A stretch of 16,971 bases of DNA from Dehalococcoidia bacterium UBA1123 (GTDB lineage Bacteria > Chloroflexota > Dehalococcoidia > Lucifugimonadales > UBA1123): the NCBI GenBank assembly GCA_002313895.1, contig DCAW01000151.1:1-16971 (forward strand), given 5' to 3'. The number at the start of each line of letters is the position of its first letter. The stretch's first letter is position 1. A program made the position numbers and the translations under genes. The notes under the pieces were generated by a model. That model was not told where the DNA came from. It did no database searches and saw nothing but the letters and a program-made list of their open reading frames with translations. This document shows, one piece after another, positions 7,470-14,598 of the stretch.

Positions 7470-8803
7470 AGATCGTGCGTGGAATCGAAGAATCAAAGAT
7501 CGTTTTGAGTGTTGATCGCGGCATCAATCTTGACACTGTGCCTGCCCATGTTCAGGCAACCACTGAGAGAGTTTTCGGAGAGCCATTGACGCCCCAGCGA
7601 ACGGTCGAAAAAATTCTCGCCTCCGTGAAATCAGAGGGCGATTCGGCCATTCGTCGATTGGCAAAGGCGATCGAGGGCGTGGAACTGGGCGAGTTCGAGG
7701 TCGCCAAAGCCGAGATCAAATCCAGCTACGATGCTGTAGACCGGTCGGTCATAGACGCCCTTGAAATGTCCGCCGAGAGAGTGGAGAAATATCATCGCTC
7801 AGCCAAACCCGAAAGCTGGATGAGTTTCGACGAAGGCTATGGCGGGCTGGTGGTGCCTTGTGAGAAGGTTGGCGCGTATGTGCCTGGCGGAACCGCGCCA
7901 TTGCCTTCAACTGTGCTGATGTCGGCGATTCCGGCGAAGGTTGCCGGCGTCCGGGAAGTGTTAGTATGCACGCCCCCAACATCAACCGGAAAACCGGAAG
8001 CGGTGACGCTTGTGGCTTCGGACATCGCGGGCGTTGATCGGGTGTTCGGCGTCGGCGGCGCCCAGGCCATTGGGGCCATGACTTATGGAACAGAGACGAT
8101 TCCATCGGTGGACATCATTTGCGGACCCGGAAACATATTCGTGACTCTCGCGAAGAAACAAGTGTACGGAGAAGTGGGAATCGACGGCCTTTACGGCCCC
8201 ACCGAAACGTTGATTGTGGCGGATGAAACAGCTAACCCGACGCTGTGCGCCGCTGACCTTCTGGCTCAGGCCGAACATGATGTGCTGGCACGGCCCGTGT
8301 TGGTCACGACATCAGAGGCGTTGGCAGATCAAGTTAATCTTGAAATTGAAACTCGACTGGCCCGGCTGTCACGAGAATCAGTGGCGCGGCCGGCGATTGA
8401 GAATCGAGCCGTCATCGCGATCGTCGATTCGTTGGATGAAGCGATGGAGCTTGCGAACTGGTTCGCTCCTGAACATTTGTGCCTTATGGTGCCTGACCCT
8501 TGGTCATGGGTGAGCAGTGTCAGGAACGCTGGGATCGTGTTTTTGGGCGAGTTTTCGCATGAAGTGCTTGGCGACTATGTCGCGGGGCCAAGTCACGTCA
8601 TGCCAACAGGCGGCACAGCCAGGTTCAACTCAGGTCTGGGAATCCATTCATTCGTGAAGATCATGCCAGTGGTCGCGCTGTCGAATGCAGTGTCCAATCA
8701 AATTGCTGCTGGAGCTTCCGCCATCGCCAGGGCAGAGGGATTGACCGCTCACGCTGAAGCGGCGGAGATTCGAAAGGAGATACTGGGAGACCCGCAAGGC
8801 TGA
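7466..8803 (+). CDS. hisD: Histidinol dehydrogenase
   Basis: HisD oxidises L-histidinol to histidine in two NAD-dependent steps and ends the pathway. The 445-residue length is normal. Visible landmarks are PGGTAPLPSTVLMSA (140-154), the nucleotide region CGPGN (219-223), DLLAQAEHD with zinc ligands Q268 and H271, the general-base pair E336-H337 in APEHLCL, Asp370 (GDYVAGPSHVMPTGG) and His429 (LTAHAEA), the remaining zinc ligands. All residues needed for catalysis appear intact. The start is TTG at 7466 within TTGA, overlapping the previous stop by four bases; GTG at 7475 is an alternative three codons in. An 85-bp gap follows before hisC, the longest internal gap of the operon. Confidence 0.95.
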   Translation: MKIVRGIEESKIVLSVDRGINLDTVPAHVQATTERVFGEPLTPQRTVEKILASVKSEGDSAIRRLAKAIEGVELGEFEVAKAEIKSSYDAVDRSVIDALEMSAERVEKYHRSAKPESWMSFDEGYGGLVVPCEKVGAYVPGGTAPLPSTVLMSAIPAKVAGVREVLVCTPPTSTGKPEAVTLVASDIAGVDRVFGVGGAQAIGAMTYGTETIPSVDIICGPGNIFVTLAKKQVYGEVGIDGLYGPTETLIVADETANPTLCAADLLAQAEHDVLARPVLVTTSEALADQVNLEIETRLARLSRESVARPAIENRAVIAIVDSLDEAMELANWFAPEHLCLMVPDPWSWVSSVRNAGIVFLGEFSHEVLGDYVAGPSHVMPTGGTARFNSGLGIHSFVKIMPVVALSNAVSNQIAAGASAIARAEGLTAHAEAAEIRKEILGDPQG

Positions 8804-8888
8804 ATCGGCTGATATAGACGTCGCGGTCGCCCGCCAGCCGTTATACAATGGGGCAATATTCGTTAGAAAGTTCATACGGGGGACCGAA
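8804..8888 (+). promoter_or_regulatory. hisD-hisC gap with possible weak internal promoter
   Basis: TATACAAT around 8842-8849 includes a good -10 (TACAAT, 8844-8849), but no convincing -35 lies 16-18 nt upstream. GGGGGA (about 8878-8883) just before the hisC ATG is a plausible ribosome-binding site. An extra promoter for hisC-hisB is possible but weakly supported. Confidence 0.3.
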
Positions 8889-9983
8889 ATGCCACAGTCA
8901 AACATCGAGCAGAAAATCCGAGGTCACCTCGCCAACGTGCAAGCCTACACGCCTGTAGACCCGCCTGAACTTTTGGCGCAACAGGCAGGCATCCCTGAAT
9001 CTGAGATCATCAAGTTGAATGGGAATGAAAATCCCTATGGCCCCTCGCCAGCAGCGGCTGATGCGGTGGCGAACGTTCCGCTTCACATCTACCCGGACCC
9101 GCTACAGAGGAAAATGAGGCAAGCCCTCAGCGAATACACTGGAGCCGACGTCCCCTCAATCATCGCAGGAGCGGGAAGCGACGAGCTTATCGACCTGTTG
9201 TTCAGGCTGTTTATAGAGCCTGGGGATCGGATTCTCGATTTTGACCCAACATTCGCTATGTATGCATTCTGCGCGAGGGTTGCGGGCGGAACCGTAGAGC
9301 TTATTCAGCGCGACGAGTTGTTCGACATCGACATGGATGCGCTTCGAGATTCCGTGGACGAAAAAACGAAAATCATCTTCGTAAGCTCACCTAACAATCC
9401 GACCGGAAACCTGGTGAACGAACAGAAAGTCGAAGAACTGTTGGACACAGGCCTCGTGGTTGTAATCGACGAAGCATATTACGAATTTTGCAATCAGACC
9501 GTCGCCAATCTGGTTCCCAAGCACGACAACCTTGTCGTCTTGAGAACAATGAGCAAGTGGGCTGGATTGGCCGGACTGCGGGTTGGATACGGCATCATGA
9601 GTCCTGAGTTGGTCGACCACATTATCGACATCAAGTCGCCTTACAACGTAAATGTCGCGGCTGAGGCTGCTCTGTTGGCGTCGTTAGAGGACGCTCCCGC
9701 CCTTTTGGGCAACGTGGCGAAAATTGTGTCAGAGAGGGACAGACTGAACGCTGTCTTGGAGGACATGCCGGGCATTACTCCTTGGCCTTCTGAAGGAAAT
9801 TTCATTCTTTGCCAGCTGGCGAATTCGGAAGAAGCCAGTCGAGTTTATGAAGCCCTGGCGTCTCGTGGCATCTTCGTCCGCAATTTCGGCTCGGAACGGC
9901 TGCAGGACACGTTCAGAGTCGCCATCGGCACGCCAGACCAAACGGACGCGTTTATCGCGGCACTCAAGGAGATTCTGAAGTGA
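8889..9983 (+). CDS. hisC: Histidinol-phosphate aminotransferase
   Basis: HisC transfers an amino group from glutamate to imidazole-acetol phosphate using PLP. The 364-residue protein is a standard fold-type I aminotransferase: KLNGNENPYGPSP (42-54), GAGSDELIDLLFR (94-106), SSPNNPTGN (166-174) with the PLP-contacting Asn, IDEAYYEF with Asp194 and Tyr197, the Schiff-base Lys223 in RTMSKWAGLAG, and Arg231 in GLRVGYG for the phosphate. The substrate carboxylate-type C-terminal arginine lies in DTFRVAIGT. The start is ATG, supported by the G-rich site just upstream. Its stop overlaps the hisB GTG start in GTGA. Position in a his operon supports the histidine role over related aromatic aminotransferases. 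Confidence 0.93.
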   Translation: MPQSNIEQKIRGHLANVQAYTPVDPPELLAQQAGIPESEIIKLNGNENPYGPSPAAADAVANVPLHIYPDPLQRKMRQALSEYTGADVPSIIAGAGSDELIDLLFRLFIEPGDRILDFDPTFAMYAFCARVAGGTVELIQRDELFDIDMDALRDSVDEKTKIIFVSSPNNPTGNLVNEQKVEELLDTGLVVVIDEAYYEFCNQTVANLVPKHDNLVVLRTMSKWAGLAGLRVGYGIMSPELVDHIIDIKSPYNVNVAAEAALLASLEDAPALLGNVAKIVSERDRLNAVLEDMPGITPWPSEGNFILCQLANSEEASRVYEALASRGIFVRNFGSERLQDTFRVAIGTPDQTDAFIAALKEILK

Positions 9984-10579
9984 CTGACAGGGTTGGCAAG
10001 ATCGTCAGAAACACCGCCGAAACACAGATCACCATCGAGTTGAATATTGACGGAACGGGAAATTACGAGCTATCCACAGGAAATGGGATGTTCGAGCATC
10101 TGTTGGCCCAACTCTCCCGTCACGGCTTGATTGATCTGTCCGTGACAGTTACTGGCGACACCGAGGTCGGATGGCACCATCTTGTTGAGGACACTGGCAT
10201 CGCTCTGGGCCGGGCTCTCCGTGAGGCGGTGGGCGACGGTCGCGGCATCGCTCGAATGGCCCACTCATTCGTGCCGCTAGACGAGACTCTGGCTTTCACA
10301 GCAGTGGATTTCAGCGGGCGCGGCTATGCGGTGATGGAGGGCGAAATAGGGGACAGCGACATGGGCGGATTGCCGGGTGATCTCGTCCGACACTTTCTTG
10401 AGTCGTTTGCCAGAGAGGGTCAGTTTAACCTGCACGTCCGGATACTATCCGGCGTGAACAACCATCATAAGGCCGAGGCAACGTTCAAGAGCCTGGCTCG
10501 CTCAATCAAAGCGGCGTTAGAGTTGGATCCGAGACGCGGCGGCGATGTCCCAAGCACGAAGGGGACGATCAGCGAGTAA
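9980..10579 (+). CDS. hisB: Imidazoleglycerol-phosphate dehydratase
   Basis: HisB removes water from imidazole glycerol phosphate using two Mn ions in a 24-mer. The 199-residue protein is the monofunctional type, without the phosphatase domain of enteric HisB. Metal-ligand signatures are FEH (H40), SRHG (H48), WHHLVEDTG (H66, H67, E70), RHFLESFA (H138) and VNNHHKAEATFK (H162, H163, E166), plus the PLDET segment (D101, E102). WHHLVEDTG departs from the usual DHHTVEDT at the first and fourth positions, but the ligands are kept. It starts with GTG in a 4-bp overlap with hisC and ends 11 bp before the convergent purS. A separate histidinol-phosphatase would have to be encoded elsewhere. Confidence 0.93.
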   Translation: MTDRVGKIVRNTAETQITIELNIDGTGNYELSTGNGMFEHLLAQLSRHGLIDLSVTVTGDTEVGWHHLVEDTGIALGRALREAVGDGRGIARMAHSFVPLDETLAFTAVDFSGRGYAVMEGEIGDSDMGGLPGDLVRHFLESFAREGQFNLHVRILSGVNNHHKAEATFKSLARSIKAALELDPRRGGDVPSTKGTISE

Positions 10580-10590
10580 GGTGCCGGCGA

Positions 10591-10839
10591 TTATCCTGGC
10601 TCTAACTCGAATGTGTATTCTTCGATTATCGGGTTTGCCAGCAGTTTGTCGCACATTTCGGCAACGTGCGCTCGCGCCTGTTCCTCGTTCGTCTCATCCA
10701 GGGAAATCTCCATGAACTTTCCGGCGCGGACACTGGAGACCGAATCGAACCCTAGCTGCTTCAGGCCGCCCTGAATCGTCAATCCCTGTGGATCGTTGAC
10801 AGTGGGTTTCAGCCGAATGTAGATTTTGGCGAGAAACAT
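10591..10839 (-). CDS. purS: Phosphoribosylformylglycinamidine synthase subunit PurS
   Basis: The 82-residue protein matches PurS, the small dimeric subunit that bridges PurL and the glutaminase PurQ in FGAM synthase of many bacteria. It shows the typical start (FLAKIYIRLKPTVNDPQG), the middle QGGLKQLGFDSVSSVRAGKF and the acidic end NPIIEEYTFELEP. Length fits the family. The ATG lies 8 nt after the DUF3105 stop; no clear Shine-Dalgarno is visible, so translational coupling is likely. The expected neighbours purQ and purL are absent; on its downstream side it meets hisB head to head. Confidence 0.92.
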   Translation of the reverse strand: MFLAKIYIRLKPTVNDPQGLTIQGGLKQLGFDSVSSVRAGKFMEISLDETNEEQARAHVAEMCDKLLANPIIEEYTFELEPG

Positions 10840-10847
10840 CAGTGGAT

Positions 10848-11492
10848 CTAGCGCGGCACTGTGGCTTCAGGAGCGTTGGGAGAGCTTTCGTGGGAAACGA
10901 TGAAAGCTGACACTCGCTCCTCGTCGAAAACGTCAAACTGATCGAGGAAGGTCCAGGCGGTCAGCGCGATCGCCGTGTCCATCCCAGAATAAGGACTCAT
11001 TATTATCTTGCCACCGCGATCGGTCGTTTTGTCCACGATCTCCGAGAGTTGCGTCACGAGCTCTTCGCACCCATCTGGACAGTTGAAGTGAACGTTGACG
11101 TATCCGTGCTCCAGGTTGTGGAGCAACACTTCATCCGCCAGTGGAGTATCGTGGATGCCCCATCTTGCGGGCGCTAAAGGCTGCGCCAAGTGCCAACCAG
11201 ATGTTGCCGGAACAGAGTTATAAGGGGCGTGTTCTTCGCCAGGAGTTATGTGGACTGCCCCTTGTTCATCGTATCTGACTCCAGGGCCGTCAGGCGCATC
11301 TTTGCCGCCAAATATGTTATCGAGAGGAAGGCCTCCGATGAACAACGACACGATGAACGCAAATGCCACAAGCCCAATGGCTCCCCCCGCTGCCCACCGC
11401 AAAAATTGCCGACGCCGTTGTCGTCTAGAACGTCGCGCCGCGCGCACTTGAGTTCTAGACGGTCGGTTTTTGCCTCTGGCTCCAGATGCCAT
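10848..11492 (-). CDS. DUF3105-type single-pass membrane protein
   Basis: The 214-residue protein begins with about 30 very basic residues, then one membrane helix (about 33-53, AAGGAIGLVAFAFIVSLFIGG) and an outside domain. That domain has PATSGWH (95-101), LLHNLEHGYV (123-132) and an FNCPDGCEEL stretch with two cysteines (138, 142), the conserved features of DUF3105 proteins. The histidine/glutamate cluster HNLEHG could bind a metal, but no activity is established for the family. The orientation (basic side in) predicts an extracytoplasmic domain. It sits between purC and purS in the same direction, 8 nt before purS, although nothing in it suggests purine chemistry. Confidence 0.8.
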   Translation of the reverse strand: MASGARGKNRPSRTQVRAARRSRRQRRRQFLRWAAGGAIGLVAFAFIVSLFIGGLPLDNIFGGKDAPDGPGVRYDEQGAVHITPGEEHAPYNSVPATSGWHLAQPLAPARWGIHDTPLADEVLLHNLEHGYVNVHFNCPDGCEELVTQLSEIVDKTTDRGGKIIMSPYSGMDTAIALTAWTFLDQFDVFDEERVSAFIVSHESSPNAPEATVPR

Positions 11493-11608
11493 ATTGCTTC
11501 ACGCTCTGCTTTCGATCATCCGCATATTTGCTCTGGCGCCCCGATGGCAATTGCAACACGTCGAGCGCTGGCGGAAGTATTCTAATTAGTATGTGACCCT
11601 AAATTGTG
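11493..11608. other. Gap between purC and the DUF3105 gene
   Basis: These 116 bp hold no gene. The AT-rich part near 11578-11606 includes the 8-bp palindrome CTAATTAG (11582-11589) and, on the minus strand, a TAGAAT hexamer without a fitting -35. A separate promoter for the DUF3105-purS pair is possible but not demonstrable by eye. No terminator hairpin was seen. Confidence 0.4.
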
Positions 11609-12484
11609 CTAGTTGAGGGTCGCGCCTGTCAACTTGGAATAGGCTTCTATGTACCGTTCACGGGTTTTCTCAACTACGTTGTCTGGCAGAATTGGAGCGG
11701 GCGGTTCGTGATCCCATCCTGCTTCGTCCAGCCAATCACGCACTGGTTGCTTGTCAAAACTTGCCTGGGACTTGCCCGGTTCGTATTCGCCAACGTCCCA
11801 AAACCGGCTCGAATCGGGCGTTAGCAACTCATCTATTAGAATAAGCTCATCGTCTATCAGCCCAAACTCCATTTTCGTGTCCGCGATGATGATGCCTTTG
11901 GATTCAGCGTAGTCGCGGGCATACATAAATACTTCGATTGTTTTGTCTCGAAGTTGATTCGCGATTTCCGTCCCCACCATGTCGATAACTTCATCGAACG
12001 ACATATTCTCGTCGTGGCCGATTTCAGCTTTCGTCGTCGGCGTGAACAGAACTTCTGGGAAAGGGTCACCATCGCGCATGCCAGATGGCATGGATTGGCC
12101 CTGCACAGTGCCGGACTTGCGGTATTCTGACCATGCGGAGCCGGTAATGTGACCGCGAGCAACGCATTCTACATCGAGCCGCTGAGCTTTCTTGACCACC
12201 ATTGCCATACGCGCGATTTCCGGCGGGATATCCAGATCCGGGCGATCCGATGCCAAAGCGATCAAATGGTTGGAAATCAATTGCGAAGTCTGGCTGAACC
12301 AAAACGCTGAAATTTGATTCAACACCGCCCCCTTGTCGGGAATGCCGGTTGGCAGAACAACGTCGAACGCAGAAATGCGGTCAGTCGCCACCATCAGCAG
12401 CGTGTTGCCATCGACCGTATATGTGTCCCGGACCTTGCCACTGTGGAACGGGTTGGACAAGCTTGTTTCGCGAATCGCGATCAT
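11609..12484 (-). CDS. purC: Phosphoribosylaminoimidazole-succinocarboxamide synthase
   Basis: PurC joins aspartate to CAIR with ATP to form SAICAR. The 291-residue protein shows the SAICAR synthase signatures: HSGKVRDTY, TDRISAFDVVLP, AVLNQISAFWF, ECVARGHITGSAWSEY, TPTTKAEIGHDE, IIADTKMEFGL and LIDELLTPDSSRFW. It is of the longer, yeast-like type rather than the short E. coli type. The open frame reaches a TTG nine codons upstream, but the ATG at 12484 has GAGG (12496-12493) eight bases before it and gives the normal N-terminus, so I use it. It follows the purD::purE fusion by 48 bp in the purine unit. Confidence 0.93.
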   Translation of the reverse strand: MIAIRETSLSNPFHSGKVRDTYTVDGNTLLMVATDRISAFDVVLPTGIPDKGAVLNQISAFWFSQTSQLISNHLIALASDRPDLDIPPEIARMAMVVKKAQRLDVECVARGHITGSAWSEYRKSGTVQGQSMPSGMRDGDPFPEVLFTPTTKAEIGHDENMSFDEVIDMVGTEIANQLRDKTIEVFMYARDYAESKGIIIADTKMEFGLIDDELILIDELLTPDSSRFWDVGEYEPGKSQASFDKQPVRDWLDEAGWDHEPPAPILPDNVVEKTRERYIEAYSKLTGATLN

Positions 12485-12532
12485 GTTGCGTTCCTCTGGT
12501 TCGATTTTCAAGAAATAATAGGGTCCGGTTGG

Positions 12533-14260
12533 TTAGCGGGACTTCAACCCATCCCTGTATTGGTCGTAGTTTTTCTGAATCTCAGGATGTTTGATGCCCA
12601 GAATCTGAGCAGCGAGAAATGCCGCGTTCCTGGCCCCCCACGAGCCGACCGCGACGCACGCCACTGGTATTCCTGGAGGCATCTGGGCGATAGCATACAG
12701 AGCGTCCACGCCCTTGAGGTCGCTGGTTGGCAAAGGCACGCCGATAACGGGCAGAGTGGTCCACGACGCCACAACGCCAGGCAGACCGGCGGAGCCGCCC
12801 GCTCCCGCGATAATTAGTTCAATTCCCCGATCTCGGGCCGATTCTGCGTAATCCTTGACCTTTTCGGGAGTGCGATGAGCGGACATGACCTCGACTACGT
12901 GCTCAATTCCCATCTGACCGAGCACGTCTGAAGTTTCTTGCATTGCGTCTTTGTCGGAACTGCTGCCCATGAGCACAGCGACTAGCGCCATAGTAGTATC
13001 TCCTAAATTTGCCGCGATGTCTGTTCGATGGTAACGGCCTTCGAAGACTATGCGGGATGTATTATCGTATGCGACGGCAGTTGCTTCTGCCAGTGTGCTA
13101 CCGGTGCCAGTGACAGTCAACACTCGGCCGCCGCTGGTCACAGGGTTAGACGATGCTGTGGGTTTGGTGCCTGCGTGGAACACCATGCTCGAAGGGTCAA
13201 TGGTATCCAGGCCGGAGATTTCGAAACCAGTTTCATAGGACTCCGGATAGCCGGCTGAGGCAGATACCACCCCCACACAAGCCAGATCGTTCCACACGAC
13301 GTCTGTTTGTTTAAGCTCGCCCAGCGCAGCTCGGTGGAAAATCTCCAGCAAATCGCTTTGAAGTCTCGGCAGGATTACTTGAGTTTCCGGATCTCCAAGA
13401 CGGCAATTAAATTCGATCACTTTTGGACCGGATTCCGTCAACATCAGCCCAGCGTACAATACTCCCAGGTAAGAAGAGCCGATTCGGGCCATTTCTTTAA
13501 CTACCGGCTCCACGATGATGCGACGCACTTGTTCGTCCAGATCGTCGTTCCAGAAGGGCGGAGGACTGTAACTTCCCATGCCTCCAGTGTTCAGACCAGT
13601 GTCCTCGTCGCCGATCCGTTTGTAATCGCAAGCGGCGACCATGGGGGAAACATATTCTCCATCGACGAAGGCGAATACGCTAACTTCCTGCCCTGTCATC
13701 CACTCTTCAACAAGTGCCGTTCCGCCAGAGGATCCAAACGCTTTATTGTCCATCATGTCTTGAATTGCGGAGATGGCGTCGGCCGGCTCAGGCGCCATGA
13801 TCACGCCTTTCCCGGCAGCCAGACCGTCAGCTTTGATTACGTATGGGGGTTCGGCGGACTCGATGTAATTTATCGCGTCCGCGCTGGTATCGAAATGTTG
13901 CGATGCGGCCGTGGGCACCCCGGCAGATGCCATGATCTGTTTAGCGAAAATCTTGCTACTTTCGATCCTGGCGGCGCGTTGGGTAGGACCAAAAACCAAA
14001 AATCCAGCTTCGTTGAATCGGTCCACGATTCCGGAGGCCAAAGGCATTTCGGGACCAACGACAGTCAGGTCGATGCCGTTGGATTTCGCATATTCAATCA
14101 GTGAGTCGATATCCTCTGCGCCGATCGGGACATTTTTCGCAATCTGCGCTGTTCCAGCGTTTCCCGGCGCCACAAATAACGTGGGATTGGATGGACTCTG
14201 GGCCAGCTTCCAGGTAATGGCATGTTCCCTGGAACCGCTGCCGACGACCAGAACTCTCAT
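12533..14260 (-). CDS. purDE: PurD-PurE fusion: GAR synthetase with N5-CAIR mutase
   Basis: One 575-codon frame encodes two purine enzymes. Residues 1-420 are GAR synthetase (PurD), an ATP-grasp ligase: VLVVGSGSREHA, GPEMPLASGIVD, VIKADGLAAGKG, GGMGSYSPPP and FNCRLGDPETQVILPRL. Residues 424-575 are PurE of class I (N5-CAIR mutase): LMGSSSD, VMSAHRTP with catalytic His462, and VPLPTSDLKGVDALYAIAQMP. PurD ends at its usual C-terminus (YHRTDIAANL), and three or four residues later PurE begins at its usual Met, so there is no linker. The PurE start keeps AGGAG and ATG (13004-12989), so separate PurE could also be made. The class I GGAAHLPG motif reads GGSAGLPG, with Gly492 for the conserved His. 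The ATG at 14260 overlaps the upstream stop in ATGA. A stop lost by mutation or sequence error is the alternative to a true fusion. Confidence 0.93.
   Translation of the reverse strand: MRVLVVGSGSREHAITWKLAQSPSNPTLFVAPGNAGTAQIAKNVPIGAEDIDSLIEYAKSNGIDLTVVGPEMPLASGIVDRFNEAGFLVFGPTQRAARIESSKIFAKQIMASAGVPTAASQHFDTSADAINYIESAEPPYVIKADGLAAGKGVIMAPEPADAISAIQDMMDNKAFGSSGGTALVEEWMTGQEVSVFAFVDGEYVSPMVAACDYKRIGDEDTGLNTGGMGSYSPPPFWNDDLDEQVRRIIVEPVVKEMARIGSSYLGVLYAGLMLTESGPKVIEFNCRLGDPETQVILPRLQSDLLEIFHRAALGELKQTDVVWNDLACVGVVSASAGYPESYETGFEISGLDTIDPSSMVFHAGTKPTASSNPVTSGGRVLTVTGTGSTLAEATAVAYDNTSRIVFEGRYHRTDIAANLGDTTMALVAVLMGSSSDKDAMQETSDVLGQMGIEHVVEVMSAHRTPEKVKDYAESARDRGIELIIAGAGGSAGLPGVVASWTTLPVIGVPLPTSDLKGVDALYAIAQMPPGIPVACVAVGSWGARNAAFLAAQILGIKHPEIQKNYDQYRDGLKSR
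12989..13004 (-). promoter_or_regulatory. Internal ribosome-binding site and ATG for separate PurE
   Basis: AGGAG (13004-13000) stands 8 nt before ATG (12991-12989), exactly where a free-standing PurE would begin (MALVAVLMGSSSD). The site lies inside the fused reading frame. It looks like the original purE start signal and would allow production of about 152-residue PurE beside the fused protein. Confidence 0.7.
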
Positions 14261-14595
14261 TTGACGTTATCCATCGCCGCCTGAAACCAACCTTCAAGTT
14301 CGGGGACGTCCTCTGGCAGTAGAAGCACGAACTGGACCCATCCGCGGATCGGGTTATCGAGAGACGGGGGGCGGAAAGGCGACACGCCGGCCAGAGTGAG
14401 ACCTCGCAGCATGATCTCAGGGGCCAATCTTAGAGCAACAACGCCTTCCATAAGTATTGCGAAGGGCTGGCCGTTCAGCAGGTAGCTGACGCCTCCGAAC
14501 TGATCCCCAGAAGTCACACCCTCAATAGCCAGAAAGTGGCTATCGAGCGCCGCTTTCATGTCATCATCGATGAGTATTTCGTCGTCGTAGACCAA
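14257..14595 (-). CDS. Small TfoX N-terminal-domain-like protein
   Basis: This 112-residue protein is similar to the TfoX/Sxy N-terminal domain. It has QFGGVSYLLNGQPFAILMEG (the family's MFGG...dG..fal pattern), a LRLAPEIM strand, GVSPFRP, and a C-terminal GWVQFVLLLPEDVPELEGWFQAAMDNV helix pair. The usual MFGG methionine is Gln here. The family includes the competence regulator Sxy but also many stand-alone small proteins with no known role. The start is TTG at 14595, 3 nt after the guaA stop, without a strong Shine-Dalgarno (GGGAA upstream); ATG at residue 13 is less likely because no site precedes it. Its stop overlaps purD by ATGA, so it is translationally tied to both neighbours. The link to purine synthesis is positional only. 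Confidence 0.6.
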   Translation of the reverse strand: MVYDDEILIDDDMKAALDSHFLAIEGVTSGDQFGGVSYLLNGQPFAILMEGVVALRLAPEIMLRGLTLAGVSPFRPPSLDNPIRGWVQFVLLLPEDVPELEGWFQAAMDNVK

Positions 14596-14598
14596 TTG

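Noticed and set aside
10580..10590. Bidirectional terminator between hisB and purS
   Set aside because: The 11-bp gap and its flanks show no stem followed by T run; the same holds for 1929-1945.
12485..12511. TTG start of purC nine codons upstream
   Set aside because: The downstream ATG has GAGG at an 8-nt spacing and gives the normal N-terminus.
13307..14104. 265-codon open frame on the plus strand
   Set aside because: It is fully antisense to the purD part, which has clear ATP-grasp motifs; the plus-strand product resembles nothing and lacks a ribosome site.
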